From: Clostridia bacterium
GTDB taxonomy: Bacteria > Bacillota > Clostridia > Christensenellales > Aristaeellaceae
DNA length: 64,000 bases
Direction: 5' to 3'
Assembly: GCA_017429695.1 (NCBI GenBank)
Contig: JAFROK010000060.1
Location: 1 to 64,000 of the forward strand
Made by a program: the position numbers and the translations under genes. The notes under the pieces are model-generated. The model was not told where the DNA came from. It made no database searches and saw only the letters and a program-made list of their open reading frames with translations. Positions 40,659 to 49,818 of this stretch are shown here, in pieces (position 1 is the stretch's first letter; the number at the start of each line of letters is the position of its first letter).

Positions 40659-41762
40659 CTACTCTGTAAACACCCGTTCCACGCGGCTGCCGACGCTCAG
40701 CAGGATTTCATAGCTGATCGTTCCGCTCCACGCGGCCAGGTCCTCCGCGGTAATCCGTTCATTTCCGCTTTCGCCCATCAGGACCACTTCGTCCTCCGGC
40801 TGCACATTGTCCAGTTCCGATACGTCTGCCATCATCTGGTCCATGCAGATCCGGCCCAGCACCGGCACCCGCCGCCCGTGGATCAGCACTTCCGCTTTCC
40901 CGCTGGCGCTGCGGTGATAACCGTCGGCATATCCGCAGGTGACCGTGGCCACCCGGGTCGGCCGGTCCGTCCGGAAGGTGCGGCCGTAGCTGATGTATTC
41001 CCCGGCCGGCAGTTCCTTGACATAGCTGACCTTGGCCGTCCAGCGCATGCAGGGTTTCAGTTCCAGACCGGTTTCCACCGGCGGATAGCCGTACAGGCTG
41101 ATGCCCGCGCGCACCATATCCAGCGCCATATCCGGCCGCCGGTGAATTGCGGCGGAATTCGCGCAGTGGCGGATCACATGCTGCGGCAGGTCTTTCGTCA
41201 GCTCCAGGAACTTTTGGAACTGCCCTTCTGTATAGGCCATGCCGTCCTCGCCGTCATCCGCATCCGACAGGTGGGTAAACGCGCCGTCCAGCAGCACGTG
41301 CGGTGAATTGATGAGTTCCTGCAGCACCGCGTCCCGTTCCTCCCGGTTACGGACGCCGATGCGTCCCATACCGGTGTCAATCTTTAAATGGACTTTGGTC
41401 TGTTTTTCAGTTTTCGCGGCGGCTTCTTCACACAGCCGCACCATTTCCGGTGTGCATACCGTCTGGATGATGTCATTTTCAACACCTTCCGCCACATCGG
41501 CGGCCAGTACGGCGCCCAATACCAGGATAGGCGCCCGGATTCCTTTTTCCCGCAGCACGGTTCCTTCCGCCACGGAGGCCACTGCCAGCATATCCGCGCC
41601 GCCGGCCAGTGCGGCCCGGCTGACTTCCACGGAGCCGTGGCCGTATCCGTCCGCCTTGACCACCGCCATCACCTTCGCAGAAGGATGGGTGGCCGAGCGG
41701 ATATGTGCCATGTTTTCCCGTATGGCGGCAAGATCGATCATACGCCTGTTCCTGGGAGTCAC
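40659..41762 (-). CDS. alr: Alanine racemase
   Basis: A 367-residue PLP enzyme that makes D-alanine for peptidoglycan. The PLP lysine is in VMAVVKADGYGHGS near residue 35. The second catalytic Tyr lies in the GEYISYGRTF region near 260, and the partner motif is GRICMDQMMADVS near 310. The GTG at 41762 is taken as start: GGAGG lies eight bases upstream, and it overlaps the murC stop in a GTGA junction, which implies translational coupling with murC. Confidence 0.94.
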   Translation of the reverse strand: MTPRNRRMIDLAAIRENMAHIRSATHPSAKVMAVVKADGYGHGSVEVSRAALAGGADMLAVASVAEGTVLREKGIRAPILVLGAVLAADVAEGVENDIIQTVCTPEMVRLCEEAAAKTEKQTKVHLKIDTGMGRIGVRNREERDAVLQELINSPHVLLDGAFTHLSDADDGEDGMAYTEGQFQKFLELTKDLPQHVIRHCANSAAIHRRPDMALDMVRAGISLYGYPPVETGLELKPCMRWTAKVSYVKELPAGEYISYGRTFRTDRPTRVATVTCGYADGYHRSASGKAEVLIHGRRVPVLGRICMDQMMADVSELDNVQPEDEVVLMGESGNERITAEDLAAWSGTISYEILLSVGSRVERVFTE

Positions 41763-43165
41763 GGATTCTTCCTCCCTTCCGCCTCATGGCGGTGAATCTG
41801 GTCGTTCAGCAGGTTGATATCCCCGCAGCCCATGGTCAGCACCAGGTCACCGCTCTGCCAGTGGGTCCGCAGGTATTCTTCCGTATCGTCAAACGACGGC
41901 GTCCATACGGCATCGATGCCGTGGGCTTTCATGCCGTCCACCAGCATGCCGCTGTTCAGGTCGCCGGGATCCTTTTCCCGCGCGGCGCAGATATCCGTCA
42001 CCAGGGTGAAATCCGCCACCTGTGTGCAGGTCAGGTATTCGTCAAACAGCGAGCGCACCCGGCTGAAGGTATGGGGCTGCATGACCGCCCACAGCCGCCC
42101 TTTGCACCGCTTGCGGGCAATGGACAGCGCGTTGCGCATTTCCGTCGGGTTATGCCCGTAATCGTGGAAAATCTCCACGCCATCGATCTCATCCGTCTTT
42201 TCAAAGCGGCGGTGGGCGCCGGTAAACTTCGCCAGGATATCCGCAGCAACCTGTGGTTCAACGCCCAGGGCGTCCGCCGCCGCCAGGGCGGCCAGCGCAT
42301 TCATCCTGTTAAAGTCCCCGGGCACGCCCATCTTCATCCGGGCCGCGGCTTTTCCGCCGTGCATCACGGTAAAGGAGGCGTAGCCCCGCTCATCTTCCGC
42401 AACGTCTGCCGGATACCAGTCGTTCCGGCTGTCAAAGCCGAAGAAAATCTTCCGGCAGGCGAGCTTCTCAATCTGCCGCCGCACGCGGAAGTCGTCCCCG
42501 TTGCCGATGGCAATTCCGTCCGCCGGCAGCGCGGACAGATACTGTCCGAATGTCGCTTCAATTTCATCAATATCCTTGTAGCAGTCCAGATGGTCCACGT
42601 CAATATTCAGCACCACCGCCACCGTCGGGCTCATGTGCAGGAAGCTCCGGTTGAACTCACAGGCTTCCGCCACAAAGATGCCGCTGTGGCCGACCCGGAC
42701 GCTGCCGCCGATGGCGTCCAGCCGTCCGCCGATATGAATGCTGGGATCCTTTCCCGCTTCCAGCAGGATCTGGCTCAGCATGGAGGTCACCGTCGTCTTG
42801 CCGTGGGCGCCGCAGATGCCGACCGCCTTCGGGAAGCCTTCCATCAGCTGGCCCAGCAGGTAGGCCCGTTCCAGCGAAGGAATGCCCAGCCGGTCCGCCT
42901 CCGCCCGCTCGGGATTGTCGGGCTTGATGGCGGCGGAATACACCACCAGGTCAGCGCCGTGCACATTCTCCGCCCTGTGGCCGATCATCACCTGTCCGCC
43001 CTTTTCACGCACATGGTGAATCAGGTAGCCTTCGTCCCGGTCGCTGCCGGACACCCGGTAACCCTGGTCCATCAGCATTTCCGCCAGCCCGCTCATGCTG
43101 CTGCCGCCGATGCCGATCAGATGGATCCGTTTTCCCGCAAAATCCTTAATATGCGCAACTTCCAT
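41759..43165 (-). CDS. murC: UDP-N-acetylmuramate--L-alanine ligase
   Basis: A 468-residue Mur ligase adding L-Ala to UDP-MurNAc. The N-terminal UDP-binding Rossmann motif is IHLIGIGGSSMSGLAEML near residue 14, the ATP loop AVGICGAHGKTTVTSML near 113, the central ligase motif EACEFNRSFL near 167, and IFHDYGHNPTEM near 330. It lies 7 bp after yhbY and overlaps alr by 4 bp, forming a precursor-synthesis pair. Confidence 0.95.
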   Translation of the reverse strand: MEVAHIKDFAGKRIHLIGIGGSSMSGLAEMLMDQGYRVSGSDRDEGYLIHHVREKGGQVMIGHRAENVHGADLVVYSAAIKPDNPERAEADRLGIPSLERAYLLGQLMEGFPKAVGICGAHGKTTVTSMLSQILLEAGKDPSIHIGGRLDAIGGSVRVGHSGIFVAEACEFNRSFLHMSPTVAVVLNIDVDHLDCYKDIDEIEATFGQYLSALPADGIAIGNGDDFRVRRQIEKLACRKIFFGFDSRNDWYPADVAEDERGYASFTVMHGGKAAARMKMGVPGDFNRMNALAALAAADALGVEPQVAADILAKFTGAHRRFEKTDEIDGVEIFHDYGHNPTEMRNALSIARKRCKGRLWAVMQPHTFSRVRSLFDEYLTCTQVADFTLVTDICAAREKDPGDLNSGMLVDGMKAHGIDAVWTPSFDDTEEYLRTHWQSGDLVLTMGCGDINLLNDQIHRHEAEGRKNP

Positions 43166-43172
43166 AAACCAA

Positions 43173-43457
43173 TTAAACCTCGATCCTCGGATTCTCCCGG
43201 CTCGGCCGGTACATCACAAACCGCCGTCCGATCTGCTGGATTGGCTCCGCGCCCAGCCGCTCACACAGCTCCGTCAGCGCCTCCCGGGCGGTCAGCGGCG
43301 CGCCCTGCTGGACGCAGCCCTTGATGAGTTCCCGCGCTTCCAGCGCGTCATATGCTTCCTTTACCGTGTGATCCGTAATCCCATCCTTGCCGATATACAG
43401 GATCGTATCGATTGTATTGGCCATGCCGCGCAGCATCGCCCGCTGTTTTCCTGTCAT
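43173..43457 (-). CDS. yhbY: YhbY-type ribosome-associated CRM-domain RNA-binding protein
   Basis: A 94-residue CRM-domain protein starting MTGKQRAMLRGMANTIDTIL, with the hallmark IGKDGITDHTVKEAYDALEA and the GxxG-type loop near IGRRFVMYRPS at the end. Family members bind the pre-50S particle. Position directly downstream of obg (12-bp gap), itself a 50S assembly GTPase, fits that role. Confidence 0.93.
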   Translation of the reverse strand: MTGKQRAMLRGMANTIDTILYIGKDGITDHTVKEAYDALEARELIKGCVQQGAPLTAREALTELCERLGAEPIQQIGRRFVMYRPSRENPRIEV

Positions 43458-43469
43458 AAATGCCTCCGT

Positions 43470-44738
43470 TTATTCCAAAAAATCAAATTCCATATCCGCG
43501 ATCCGGACCGTGGACCCTTCCCCGGCTCCCTGTTCCCGCAGCGCGTCGATGACGCCCAGCCGCCGCAGGGTCCGGTGGAACCAGTTCATGCTCTCCAGGT
43601 CGTCAAAGTTCACGCTGTCAATGAGCCGTTCCATTCCCGGACCTTCCACCACATAGACCTCGCCGTCCCGGACGATTTCAAAGTCGTCCGAAGGCTTTTC
43701 GATGATTTCTTCCTCTTCCTCGGCGTAATGCAGGATCGGGGGAAGCGTTTCCAGCATCCGGGCGGTTTCATCCAGCAGCGGGTCAAACCCTTCCCGGGTG
43801 GCCGCGCTGACCGGGAACACCTTGCAGTCCATGCCTTCCGCCAGGACCTGCATCCGCTTCAGGTTTTCCTCCGCGCCGGGCAGGTCCATCTTGTTGCAGA
43901 CAATGATCTGCGGCAGTTCGCCCAGCTTGCCGTAATGGTCCAGCTCGGTGTTGATCTGGTCCAGGTCGTCAATGGGATCCCGTCCCTCGCTGCCGGAAAT
44001 ATCCACCACATGCAGCAAAAGCCTTGTCCGTTCCACATGGCGCAGGAAATCATGCCCCAGCCCCGCGCCGTCCGCGGCGCCTTCAATCAGGCCGGGAATA
44101 TCCGCCAGGACGATATCCTTGCCGTAGCGGCGGACAATGCCCAGGTTCGGCGTCAGCGTCGTGAAATGGTAATTGCCGACCTTTGGTTTGGCGCTGGTCA
44201 CCGCACTCAGAATTGAGCTTTTTCCGACGTTCGGATATCCGACCAGGCCCACATCGGCAATGGTCTTCAGTTCCATCTGCAGCGTGCGGATTTCCGTTTT
44301 GATGCCGGGCTTCGCAAAGTTCGGCGCCTGCCGGGTTGCGGTGGCAAAATGCTGGTTGCCCCAGCCGCCCTTTCCGCCCCTCAGCAATGTCCGCGTTTCC
44401 CCGGGGGTATCCATGTCCGCCATAACCCGGCCTGTTTCCGCGTCCCGGATCACCGTGCCCACCGGCACCTTGATCACCAGGTTCTCTCCCCGTTTACCGG
44501 TGCAGCGGTTGCCGCTGCCGTCCCCGCCGTTTTCCGCCGTATATTTGCTTTTGAAGCGGAAGTCCAGCAGGGTATGCATATTCACGTCCGCGTAGAACTG
44601 AACGTCGCCGCCGTTTCCGCCGTCGCCGCCGTCCGGCCCGCCGTTCATGACATACTTTTCCCGGTGAAAGGAAGCGGAGCCGTTTCCGCCGTTCCCGGCT
44701 TTCGCCGTAATCTTCACCTGATCCACAAAATTACTCAT
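43470..44738 (-). CDS. obg: Obg/CgtA GTPase
   Basis: A 422-residue Obg. The glycine-rich N-terminal Obg fold is seen in AKAGNGGNGSASFHREKYV and GGPDGGDGGNGGDV. The G domain has G1 GYPNVGKSS near 165, G3 DIPGLIEGAADGAGLG, and the NKMD motif in VCNKMDLPGAEEN. A C-terminal OCT domain is present (the FEIVRDGEVYVVEGPGMERL region). It acts in 50S assembly and growth control. It starts one base after the UPF0210 stop, so the genes are coupled. Confidence 0.96.
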   Translation of the reverse strand: MSNFVDQVKITAKAGNGGNGSASFHREKYVMNGGPDGGDGGNGGDVQFYADVNMHTLLDFRFKSKYTAENGGDGSGNRCTGKRGENLVIKVPVGTVIRDAETGRVMADMDTPGETRTLLRGGKGGWGNQHFATATRQAPNFAKPGIKTEIRTLQMELKTIADVGLVGYPNVGKSSILSAVTSAKPKVGNYHFTTLTPNLGIVRRYGKDIVLADIPGLIEGAADGAGLGHDFLRHVERTRLLLHVVDISGSEGRDPIDDLDQINTELDHYGKLGELPQIIVCNKMDLPGAEENLKRMQVLAEGMDCKVFPVSAATREGFDPLLDETARMLETLPPILHYAEEEEEIIEKPSDDFEIVRDGEVYVVEGPGMERLIDSVNFDDLESMNWFHRTLRRLGVIDALREQGAGEGSTVRIADMEFDFLE

Positions 44739-44739
44739 A

Positions 44740-46086
44740 TCAGTTCCTCAAAGAATGCAAAGGAGCAGGAATACGCCCGCCGCGTGCAATAAACTCATCA
44801 TTCTTCATCGGATTCACCGGCATCACCGGCGCGAATCCCAGCAGCCCGCCGAATTCCACCCGGTCCCCGGCCTTCTTCCCGACCGCCGGAATCACGCGGA
44901 CCGCGGTGGTCTTGTTATTGACTACGCCGATAGCCGCCTCATCGGCAATAATGCCGCTGATCGCCGCCGCTGACGTATCCCCCGGAATCGCGATCATGTC
45001 CAGCCCGACCGAGCAGACGCATGTCATCGCTTCCAGCTTTTCAATCGTCAGCGCGCCGGATGAAGCCGCTTCGATCATGCCGATATCCTCGCTCACCGGA
45101 ATAAACGCGCCGCTCAGGCCGCCCACATGGTTGCTGGCCATGACGCCGCCTTTCTTGACCGCGTCGTTCAGCAGGGCCAGCGCCGCTGTGGTTCCAGGCG
45201 CGCCGGCCATTTCCAGGCCCATCTCCGTCAGGATATGCGCCACGGAATCGCCCCGCGCCGGCGTCGGCGCCAGGCTCAGGTCCACAATGCCGAAGGGGAT
45301 GTTCAGCCGCTGGCTGGCCTCCCGGGCCACCAGCTGCCCGACCCGCGTAATCTTGAAAGCCGTGCGTTTAATCGTTTCGGCAATCACGTCAAAGGGCTGC
45401 CCCTTCACGGATTCCAGCGCCACTTTCACCACGCCCGGGCCGGAAACGCCGACGTTAATCGCGCATTCCGGTTCACCCACGCCGCAAAAGGCGCCGGCCA
45501 TAAAGGGATTGTCCTCCACCGCGTTGGCAAACACCACCAGCTTGGCACAGCCCAGCCCGTCCGTATCGGCGGTCAGTTCCGCGGTTTTCTTGATGATTTC
45601 GCCCACTTCCCGCACGGCATTCATGTTGATACCGCTCCGGGTGGAGGCGACGTTCACGCTGGAACACAGCAGTTTTGTTTCGCTCAGGACTTCCGGAATG
45701 GACGCCAGCAGCCGTTCGTCCGCTTTGGTGGCGCCTTTGTGCATCAGGGCAGAATAGCCACCCAGGAAATTGACGCCCACCTCTGCCGCCGCCCGGTCCA
45801 GGGCCATGGCAATCGGTTTCGGGTCTCCCTGGCAGATCAGGCTCACCGGAGTCACGCTGATCCGCTTGTTAACGATCGGAATTCCGAATTCGGTTTCAAT
45901 GTCCTCGCCGGTCCGCACCAGGTTCCGCGCCGTGCGGCATACCTTGTCGTATACCTTCTGTCCGCATTTTTCAGGATTCTCATCGGAGCAGTCCAGCAGG
46001 TTGATTCCCAGCGTAATGGTCCGGATATCAAAGTTTTCCTCCTGGATCATCCGCAGCGTCTGGAGGATCTCACCGGTTTCAATCAT
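44740..46086 (-). CDS. UPF0210 (PFL/DUF711) family protein
   Basis: A 448-residue protein of the UPF0210 family, related in fold to pyruvate formate-lyase-like barrels but lacking a glycyl-radical motif. Family signatures include [29 protein letters not shown] near 130 and SRNVSGPG-like [11 protein letters not shown] near 228, with [19 protein letters not shown] near 284. It is always paired with the small ACT protein UPF0237, which lies 15 bp upstream here. Function is unknown; an allosteric partnership with the ACT protein is inferred from the pairing. Confidence 0.9.
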   Translation of the reverse strand: MIETGEILQTLRMIQEENFDIRTITLGINLLDCSDENPEKCGQKVYDKVCRTARNLVRTGEDIETEFGIPIVNKRISVTPVSLICQGDPKPIAMALDRAAAEVGVNFLGGYSALMHKGATKADERLLASIPEVLSETKLLCSSVNVASTRSGINMNAVREVGEIIKKTAELTADTDGLGCAKLVVFANAVEDNPFMAGAFCGVGEPECAINVGVSGPGVVKVALESVKGQPFDVIAETIKRTAFKITRVGQLVAREASQRLNIPFGIVDLSLAPTPARGDSVAHILTEMGLEMAGAPGTTAALALLNDAVKKGGVMASNHVGGLSGAFIPVSEDIGMIEAASSGALTIEKLEAMTCVCSVGLDMIAIPGDTSAAAISGIIADEAAIGVVNNKTTAVRVIPAVGKKAGDRVEFGGLLGFAPVMPVNPMKNDEFIARGGRIPAPLHSLRN

Positions 46087-46101
46087 GTCGGGTCCTCCTT
46101 G

Positions 46102-46374
46102 TCAGATGCGGTGCATCGCGTCGAAAATATCCATGCGCTGCATATGAATCATCATGTTTTTCTCTTCCCGGACCGGCTGCAGCCGCCTGTTGATCTCTTC
46201 AAAATCCAGTTTGGCTCCGTCCAGGTCCACGATCATCATCATCGTGAAATACCCGTCCAGGATGGTCTGGGTAATATCCAGGATATTAATGTTCATTTCG
46301 CTCAGCCGGGTCGCCACGCTGGCGATGATGCCGGTCGTATCCAGCCCGGTAACGGAGATCAGTGCTTTGGTCAT
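46102..46374 (-). CDS. UPF0237-type ACT domain protein
   Basis: A 90-residue single ACT domain starting MTKALISVTGLDTTGIIASV, with the beta-alpha-beta pattern LSEMNINILDITQTILDGYF and a C-terminal helix. The ATG at 46374 is preferred because the ACT fold begins there. ACT domains bind amino acids or similar ligands. It is the first gene of the minus-strand block that continues through UPF0210, obg, yhbY, murC and alr. Confidence 0.9.
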   Translation of the reverse strand: MTKALISVTGLDTTGIIASVATRLSEMNINILDITQTILDGYFTMMMIVDLDGAKLDFEEINRRLQPVREEKNMMIHMQRMDIFDAMHRI

Positions 46375-46410
46375 GTTCCTCAGTGCCTCCAGCCCATAAA
46401 ATATCAGTTT

Positions 46411-46440
46411 ATTATAGGTCTTACCGCCGGCGTTTGTCAA
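46411..46440 (-). promoter_or_regulatory. Promoter of the ACT-UPF0210-obg-murC-alr operon
   Basis: On the minus strand a consensus TTGACA (46435-46440) and TATAAT (46411-46416) have an 18-bp spacer, 37 bp ahead of the ACT gene. A second TATAAT at 46470-46475 points the other way, toward maf. Confidence 0.8.
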
Positions 46441-46510
46441 TTTAGCTTTTATTTCTCTTCCTTTTATGCTATAATTATTCGGTTAATATGTTTCCTTTGG
46501 GAGGACTTTT

Positions 46511-47083
46511 GTGGAGACTTTGATCCTGGCTTCCGCCTCTCCCAGGCGGAGCGAACTGCTGGCCCATGCCGGCATCCCCTTTGAAATTCAGGCCGCCGAT
46601 GTGGATGAACATTGCGGCGTTCCCGCTGCCGCAGCCGTACGGCTGCTTTCCTCCCGGAAGGCGCAGGCCGTCCGGGCGCTGTTCCCCTCCCGCTGGATCC
46701 TGGCGGCGGACACCCTGGTCGAGCTGGAAGGCACCGTGCTCGGAAAGCCCGCGGGCCCGGAGGAAGCGGCCGCCATGCTGCGCCGCCTGTCCGGCCATAC
46801 ACATCAGGTCTATACCGGCGTTACGGTTATCAATCCCAACGGAGAGCTGTTCACGGACAGTGACCGGTCCGATGTCACTTTCGGGGACATTCCCGAGGCC
46901 GAAATCGCCGCCTATGTCCGGTCCGGCGAGCCGCTGGACAAAGCCGGCGCCTACGCCATCCAGGGCCGGGCTTCCCTGTGGATCAGCCACATGGCAGGCA
47001 GCTATTCTTCTGTCATCGGCCTTCCTCTGTACGTTGTCAGAAAGCTCCTGCTGCAGGCCGGTTACCAGCTGGCCGATGCTTGA
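46511..47083 (+). CDS. maf: Maf family nucleoside triphosphate pyrophosphatase
   Basis: A 190-residue Maf protein that hydrolyses non-canonical or dTTP/UTP-type nucleotides to monophosphates; originally linked to septum inhibition. The signature LILASASPRRSELLAHAGI is at the N-terminus and ILAADTLVELEGTVLGKP near 63; the closing GSYSSVIGLPLY is typical. The start is a GTG behind GGGAGGAC. It leads the plus-strand cell-shape cluster, a common position for maf. Confidence 0.93.
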   Translation: METLILASASPRRSELLAHAGIPFEIQAADVDEHCGVPAAAAVRLLSSRKAQAVRALFPSRWILAADTLVELEGTVLGKPAGPEEAAAMLRRLSGHTHQVYTGVTVINPNGELFTDSDRSDVTFGDIPEAEIAAYVRSGEPLDKAGAYAIQGRASLWISHMAGSYSSVIGLPLYVVRKLLLQAGYQLADA

Positions 47084-47091
47084 ACCGTGGC

Positions 47092-47117
47092 TCCTGAGAC
47101 CTGAAACCTGAAACCTA
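47092..47117 (+). repeat. Short heptamer array (CTGARAC type)
   Basis: Three to four CTGAGAC/CTGAAAC units in the 52-bp maf-mreB gap end directly before the GAGGAG ribosome site of mreB. Confidence 0.65.
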
Positions 47118-47135
47118 AACTGAGGAGAATTAATC

Positions 47136-48170
47136 ATGCCATTCTGGGCTCCTGATATCGGTATCGATCTGGGAACAGATCATTTCAGCCTTTATGTGCG
47201 TTCCCGGGGAATCGTCATTTCCGAACCGTCCCTTGTCGTGCTGGACCGGGAAAGCAAGCACACCGTCCGTGCGGTGGGCGACGAAGCCGCGTTCCTGCTG
47301 GGCCGCTCCCCGGAACGGCTGACCGCCGTTTATCCCATCCGCAGCGGCATGGTATCGGATTTCGACATTGCCGAGCTGATGCTCAAATACTTTATCCGCA
47401 AAGCCATCGGCGTTTCCTATCTGGGAAAGCCCCGGATCATTGTGTCAGTTCCCTGCAACATGGACGACGTGAACCGCAAGGCCCTGACGGAAGCTGTCCG
47501 CTTTGCCGCGGGTTCCAAACATGTTTTCCTGATTGAAAAGCCTTTTGCCGCCGCCATCGGCAGCGGCCTGCCGGTATACGATCCGGTGGGCAACCTGGTT
47601 GTGGATATCGGCGCCGGCACCACAGACGTGGCGGTTATTTCCCTGGGCGGCCTCGTGGTTTCCCAGAGCATTCAGGTCGGCGGAAACAAGATGGATGAGG
47701 CGCTGGTGAATTATCTCCGGCGGGAATGCAGCATCCTGATCGGCACCCAGACGGCTGAAAACATCAAGAAGGACCTGGCAACTGCCCTGCCGCTGGAGGA
47801 ACCCCGTTCCATTCTGGTCCGCGGCATCAACCAGCTGAACACCTCCGCCGGCACGGTCCGCCTGTCATCGGACCAGGCATACAACGCGATCAAGGGCCCC
47901 TGCGCCGCCATTGTCAAAGCCATCCGCTGGGTGCTGGAGCGCACCCCGCCGGAACTGTCGGCAGATATTATGCGCGGCGGAATCCACCTGACCGGCGACG
48001 GCGCCCGGCTTTTCGCGCTGGACCGGTTTATCTCCGAAAGCCTCAGCATTCCGGTGCTGCTGGCCCGGGATCCGGGAGACTGCTGTATCCTCGGCATCGG
48101 GTACCTGACCGAAAACATCCAGCTGGTCTCCCCCGCGGACAAAAATGCCACCCCCGGCATCCGCAGCTGA
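47136..48170 (+). CDS. mreB: Rod shape-determining actin homologue MreB
   Basis: A 344-residue MreB, the membrane-associated actin filament protein that directs lateral wall synthesis. The phosphate-1 motif is IGIDLGTDHFSLYVRSRG near residue 8 and the phosphate-2 motif VVDIGAGTTDVAVISLGG near 155; GNKMDEALVNYLRRE and the adenosine motif LTGDGARLFALD near 288 follow. The GTDHFS loop differs from the more usual GTANT. Length is normal. It is followed by mreC across a 90-bp repeat-filled gap. Confidence 0.94.
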   Translation: MPFWAPDIGIDLGTDHFSLYVRSRGIVISEPSLVVLDRESKHTVRAVGDEAAFLLGRSPERLTAVYPIRSGMVSDFDIAELMLKYFIRKAIGVSYLGKPRIIVSVPCNMDDVNRKALTEAVRFAAGSKHVFLIEKPFAAAIGSGLPVYDPVGNLVVDIGAGTTDVAVISLGGLVVSQSIQVGGNKMDEALVNYLRRECSILIGTQTAENIKKDLATALPLEEPRSILVRGINQLNTSAGTVRLSSDQAYNAIKGPCAAIVKAIRWVLERTPPELSADIMRGGIHLTGDGARLFALDRFISESLSIPVLLARDPGDCCILGIGYLTENIQLVSPADKNATPGIRS

Positions 48171-48175
48171 GGCTG

Positions 48176-48242
48176 AAAACTAAAACACTAAAACACTAAA
48201 CACTAACCGCTAACCACTAATCACTAACCACTAATCACTAAG
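48176..48242 (+). repeat. Tandem heptamer array (CACTAAY variant)
   Basis: About nine units of CACTAAC/CACTAAT/CACTAAA occupy nearly the whole mreB-mreC gap and stop at the AAAGGAGGTG ribosome site. The unit differs from the CTGAYAC arrays but has the same length and placement. Confidence 0.85.
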
Positions 48243-48260
48243 CAAAGGAGGTGATTCCTC

Positions 48261-49817
48261 TTGCCCGGTAAGAAACGCCGTGAACGGCATGAAGCCGAAA
48301 GCCGTCCGATCGTTGTGGATGATTTCATCTATAATGACCCGGATGGTTTTGATGCGGATTCTGCCGCTTCCGATACCCCGGATGAAGCCATCCGTCGGTT
48401 CAGAGGCAGGCCGAAGGAAGAGGAATCGCCTGAAGATACCGCCCGTGAGCAGGAAGGCGGCAAAACTGCCGCGACGGAAGAAGCAAAAGCGCCTGCCGGA
48501 CCCAAGGTTTTTTCCTCCGGCGTCATCCTGGATGAAAACCTGCAGCCCGTGGATGTCAAGGGCCGGAAGCCCCACAAGGAACACCGGTTCCTCCGCGGTT
48601 TCCTGCTGACCTCTGTCACGCTCGTGCTGCTTCTGACCATTGCCGCTTATATTTTCCACCGGATTTCGCCGAATACTTCCGGCCTGGATAAGCCGGAAAG
48701 CCTGATTTCCCAGATCGTCACCCCGGTTCAGTCCCTGTTCTCCGGCGTTTCGGAAACCGTTGCCGGTTATTTCCGCACGCTGAAGCTGCGTGCCAACCTG
48801 GAGGAAGAATACAACAAACTGCGGGAGCAGAACGAACAGCTGGTCTACCAGGCCATGCTGGCGGACGAACTGAAGCGCACGCTGTCCCAGTACCAGGACC
48901 TGTCCGATGAAATCAAAGCGAACATCGACATGCGCCCGATCGTCAGCACGATTATCGGCAAATCCGATTCCAACTATTTCTCCACATTCACCATCAACAA
49001 AGGCCTGGAAGACGGCGTGGAAAACTATATGGCGGTCACGTACGGCGGCTATCTGGTCGGATACACCGAAAACGTCCAGCAGAATTCCGCCACGGTCCGT
49101 ACGATCATCGACTCCAACGCTTCCATCGCCGCGGTCATCCAGGCCAGCGGGGACAGCCGGGACCAGGGTACCGTCCGCGGCACGCTGGGAATCGACGGCC
49201 AACCCCAGTGCCGGATGTACTATCTGTCCAGCGACAGGATCCCCCGTTCCGGGGATTATGTGGTCACCTCCGGCGTCGGCATGTCCTTCCCGAAGGGCAT
49301 CCCGATCGGCGTCATCCGGGAAAGCACCCGCGGCATGCAGGATAATAAGCAGTTTATCGTCGTGGAGCCGATGGTGGACTTTGCGCACCTGGAATACGTC
49401 ATCGTGCTCCGCTACAAGCCAAACCCGATTGCCGTGGAAGGCCGTGAAAGCGAATCGCTGGAACTTGTGCCGCTGGAAAGCGCCCGGCCGTCGCCGGTAA
49501 TCCCGGATGTGGCGGATTCCCTGTTCAACACCGCGGCGCCTGTACTGACGGAGGAACCGGATACGGAAGACGGCGAGCCTTCCGAACCGACGCCCACCCC
49601 CAGTCCGACGCCGGAACCCACGCCAGAACCGTCCGTTACGCCTTCCCCGCCGCCGGAGAATACGCCGTCGCCGACCCCGTATGAAACGCCGCTGGAATAC
49701 CATGTGGTGGATTTCAACCGGGATGATCCGACGCCAACCCCGACGCCGACCTGGGCGCCAACGGCAACGCCGTACCTGACGCCGGATCCGCAGGCGATGA
49801 CCTGGGAAGGAGACTGA
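48261..49817 (+). CDS. mreC: Rod shape-determining protein MreC, extended form
   Basis: A 518-residue MreC, the bitopic scaffold of the elongation machinery. The TTG start at 48261 is fixed by a very strong AAAGGAGGTG box eight bases upstream. Residues 1-110 are an unusual charged, disordered cytoplasmic extension, then a membrane helix (FLLTSVTLVLLLTIAAYIF near 113), a coiled coil (LEEEYNKLREQNEQLVYQ near 178), and the MreC beta barrels with GYLVGYTENVQQNSATVRTI and DYVVTSGVGMSFPKGIPIG. Residues from about 425 form a long Pro/Thr-rich extracellular tail (TPTPSPTPEPTPEP). Typical MreC is about 280 residues, so both ends are extended. Confidence 0.93.
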   Translation: MPGKKRRERHEAESRPIVVDDFIYNDPDGFDADSAASDTPDEAIRRFRGRPKEEESPEDTAREQEGGKTAATEEAKAPAGPKVFSSGVILDENLQPVDVKGRKPHKEHRFLRGFLLTSVTLVLLLTIAAYIFHRISPNTSGLDKPESLISQIVTPVQSLFSGVSETVAGYFRTLKLRANLEEEYNKLREQNEQLVYQAMLADELKRTLSQYQDLSDEIKANIDMRPIVSTIIGKSDSNYFSTFTINKGLEDGVENYMAVTYGGYLVGYTENVQQNSATVRTIIDSNASIAAVIQASGDSRDQGTVRGTLGIDGQPQCRMYYLSSDRIPRSGDYVVTSGVGMSFPKGIPIGVIRESTRGMQDNKQFIVVEPMVDFAHLEYVIVLRYKPNPIAVEGRESESLELVPLESARPSPVIPDVADSLFNTAAPVLTEEPDTEDGEPSEPTPTPSPTPEPTPEPSVTPSPPPENTPSPTPYETPLEYHVVDFNRDDPTPTPTPTWAPTATPYLTPDPQAMTWEGD

Positions 49818-49818
49818 T

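Noticed and set aside
41705..43324. 539-codon plus-strand open frame opposite murC
   Set aside because: The murC motifs on the minus strand are complete; the opposite frame has no coherent domain.
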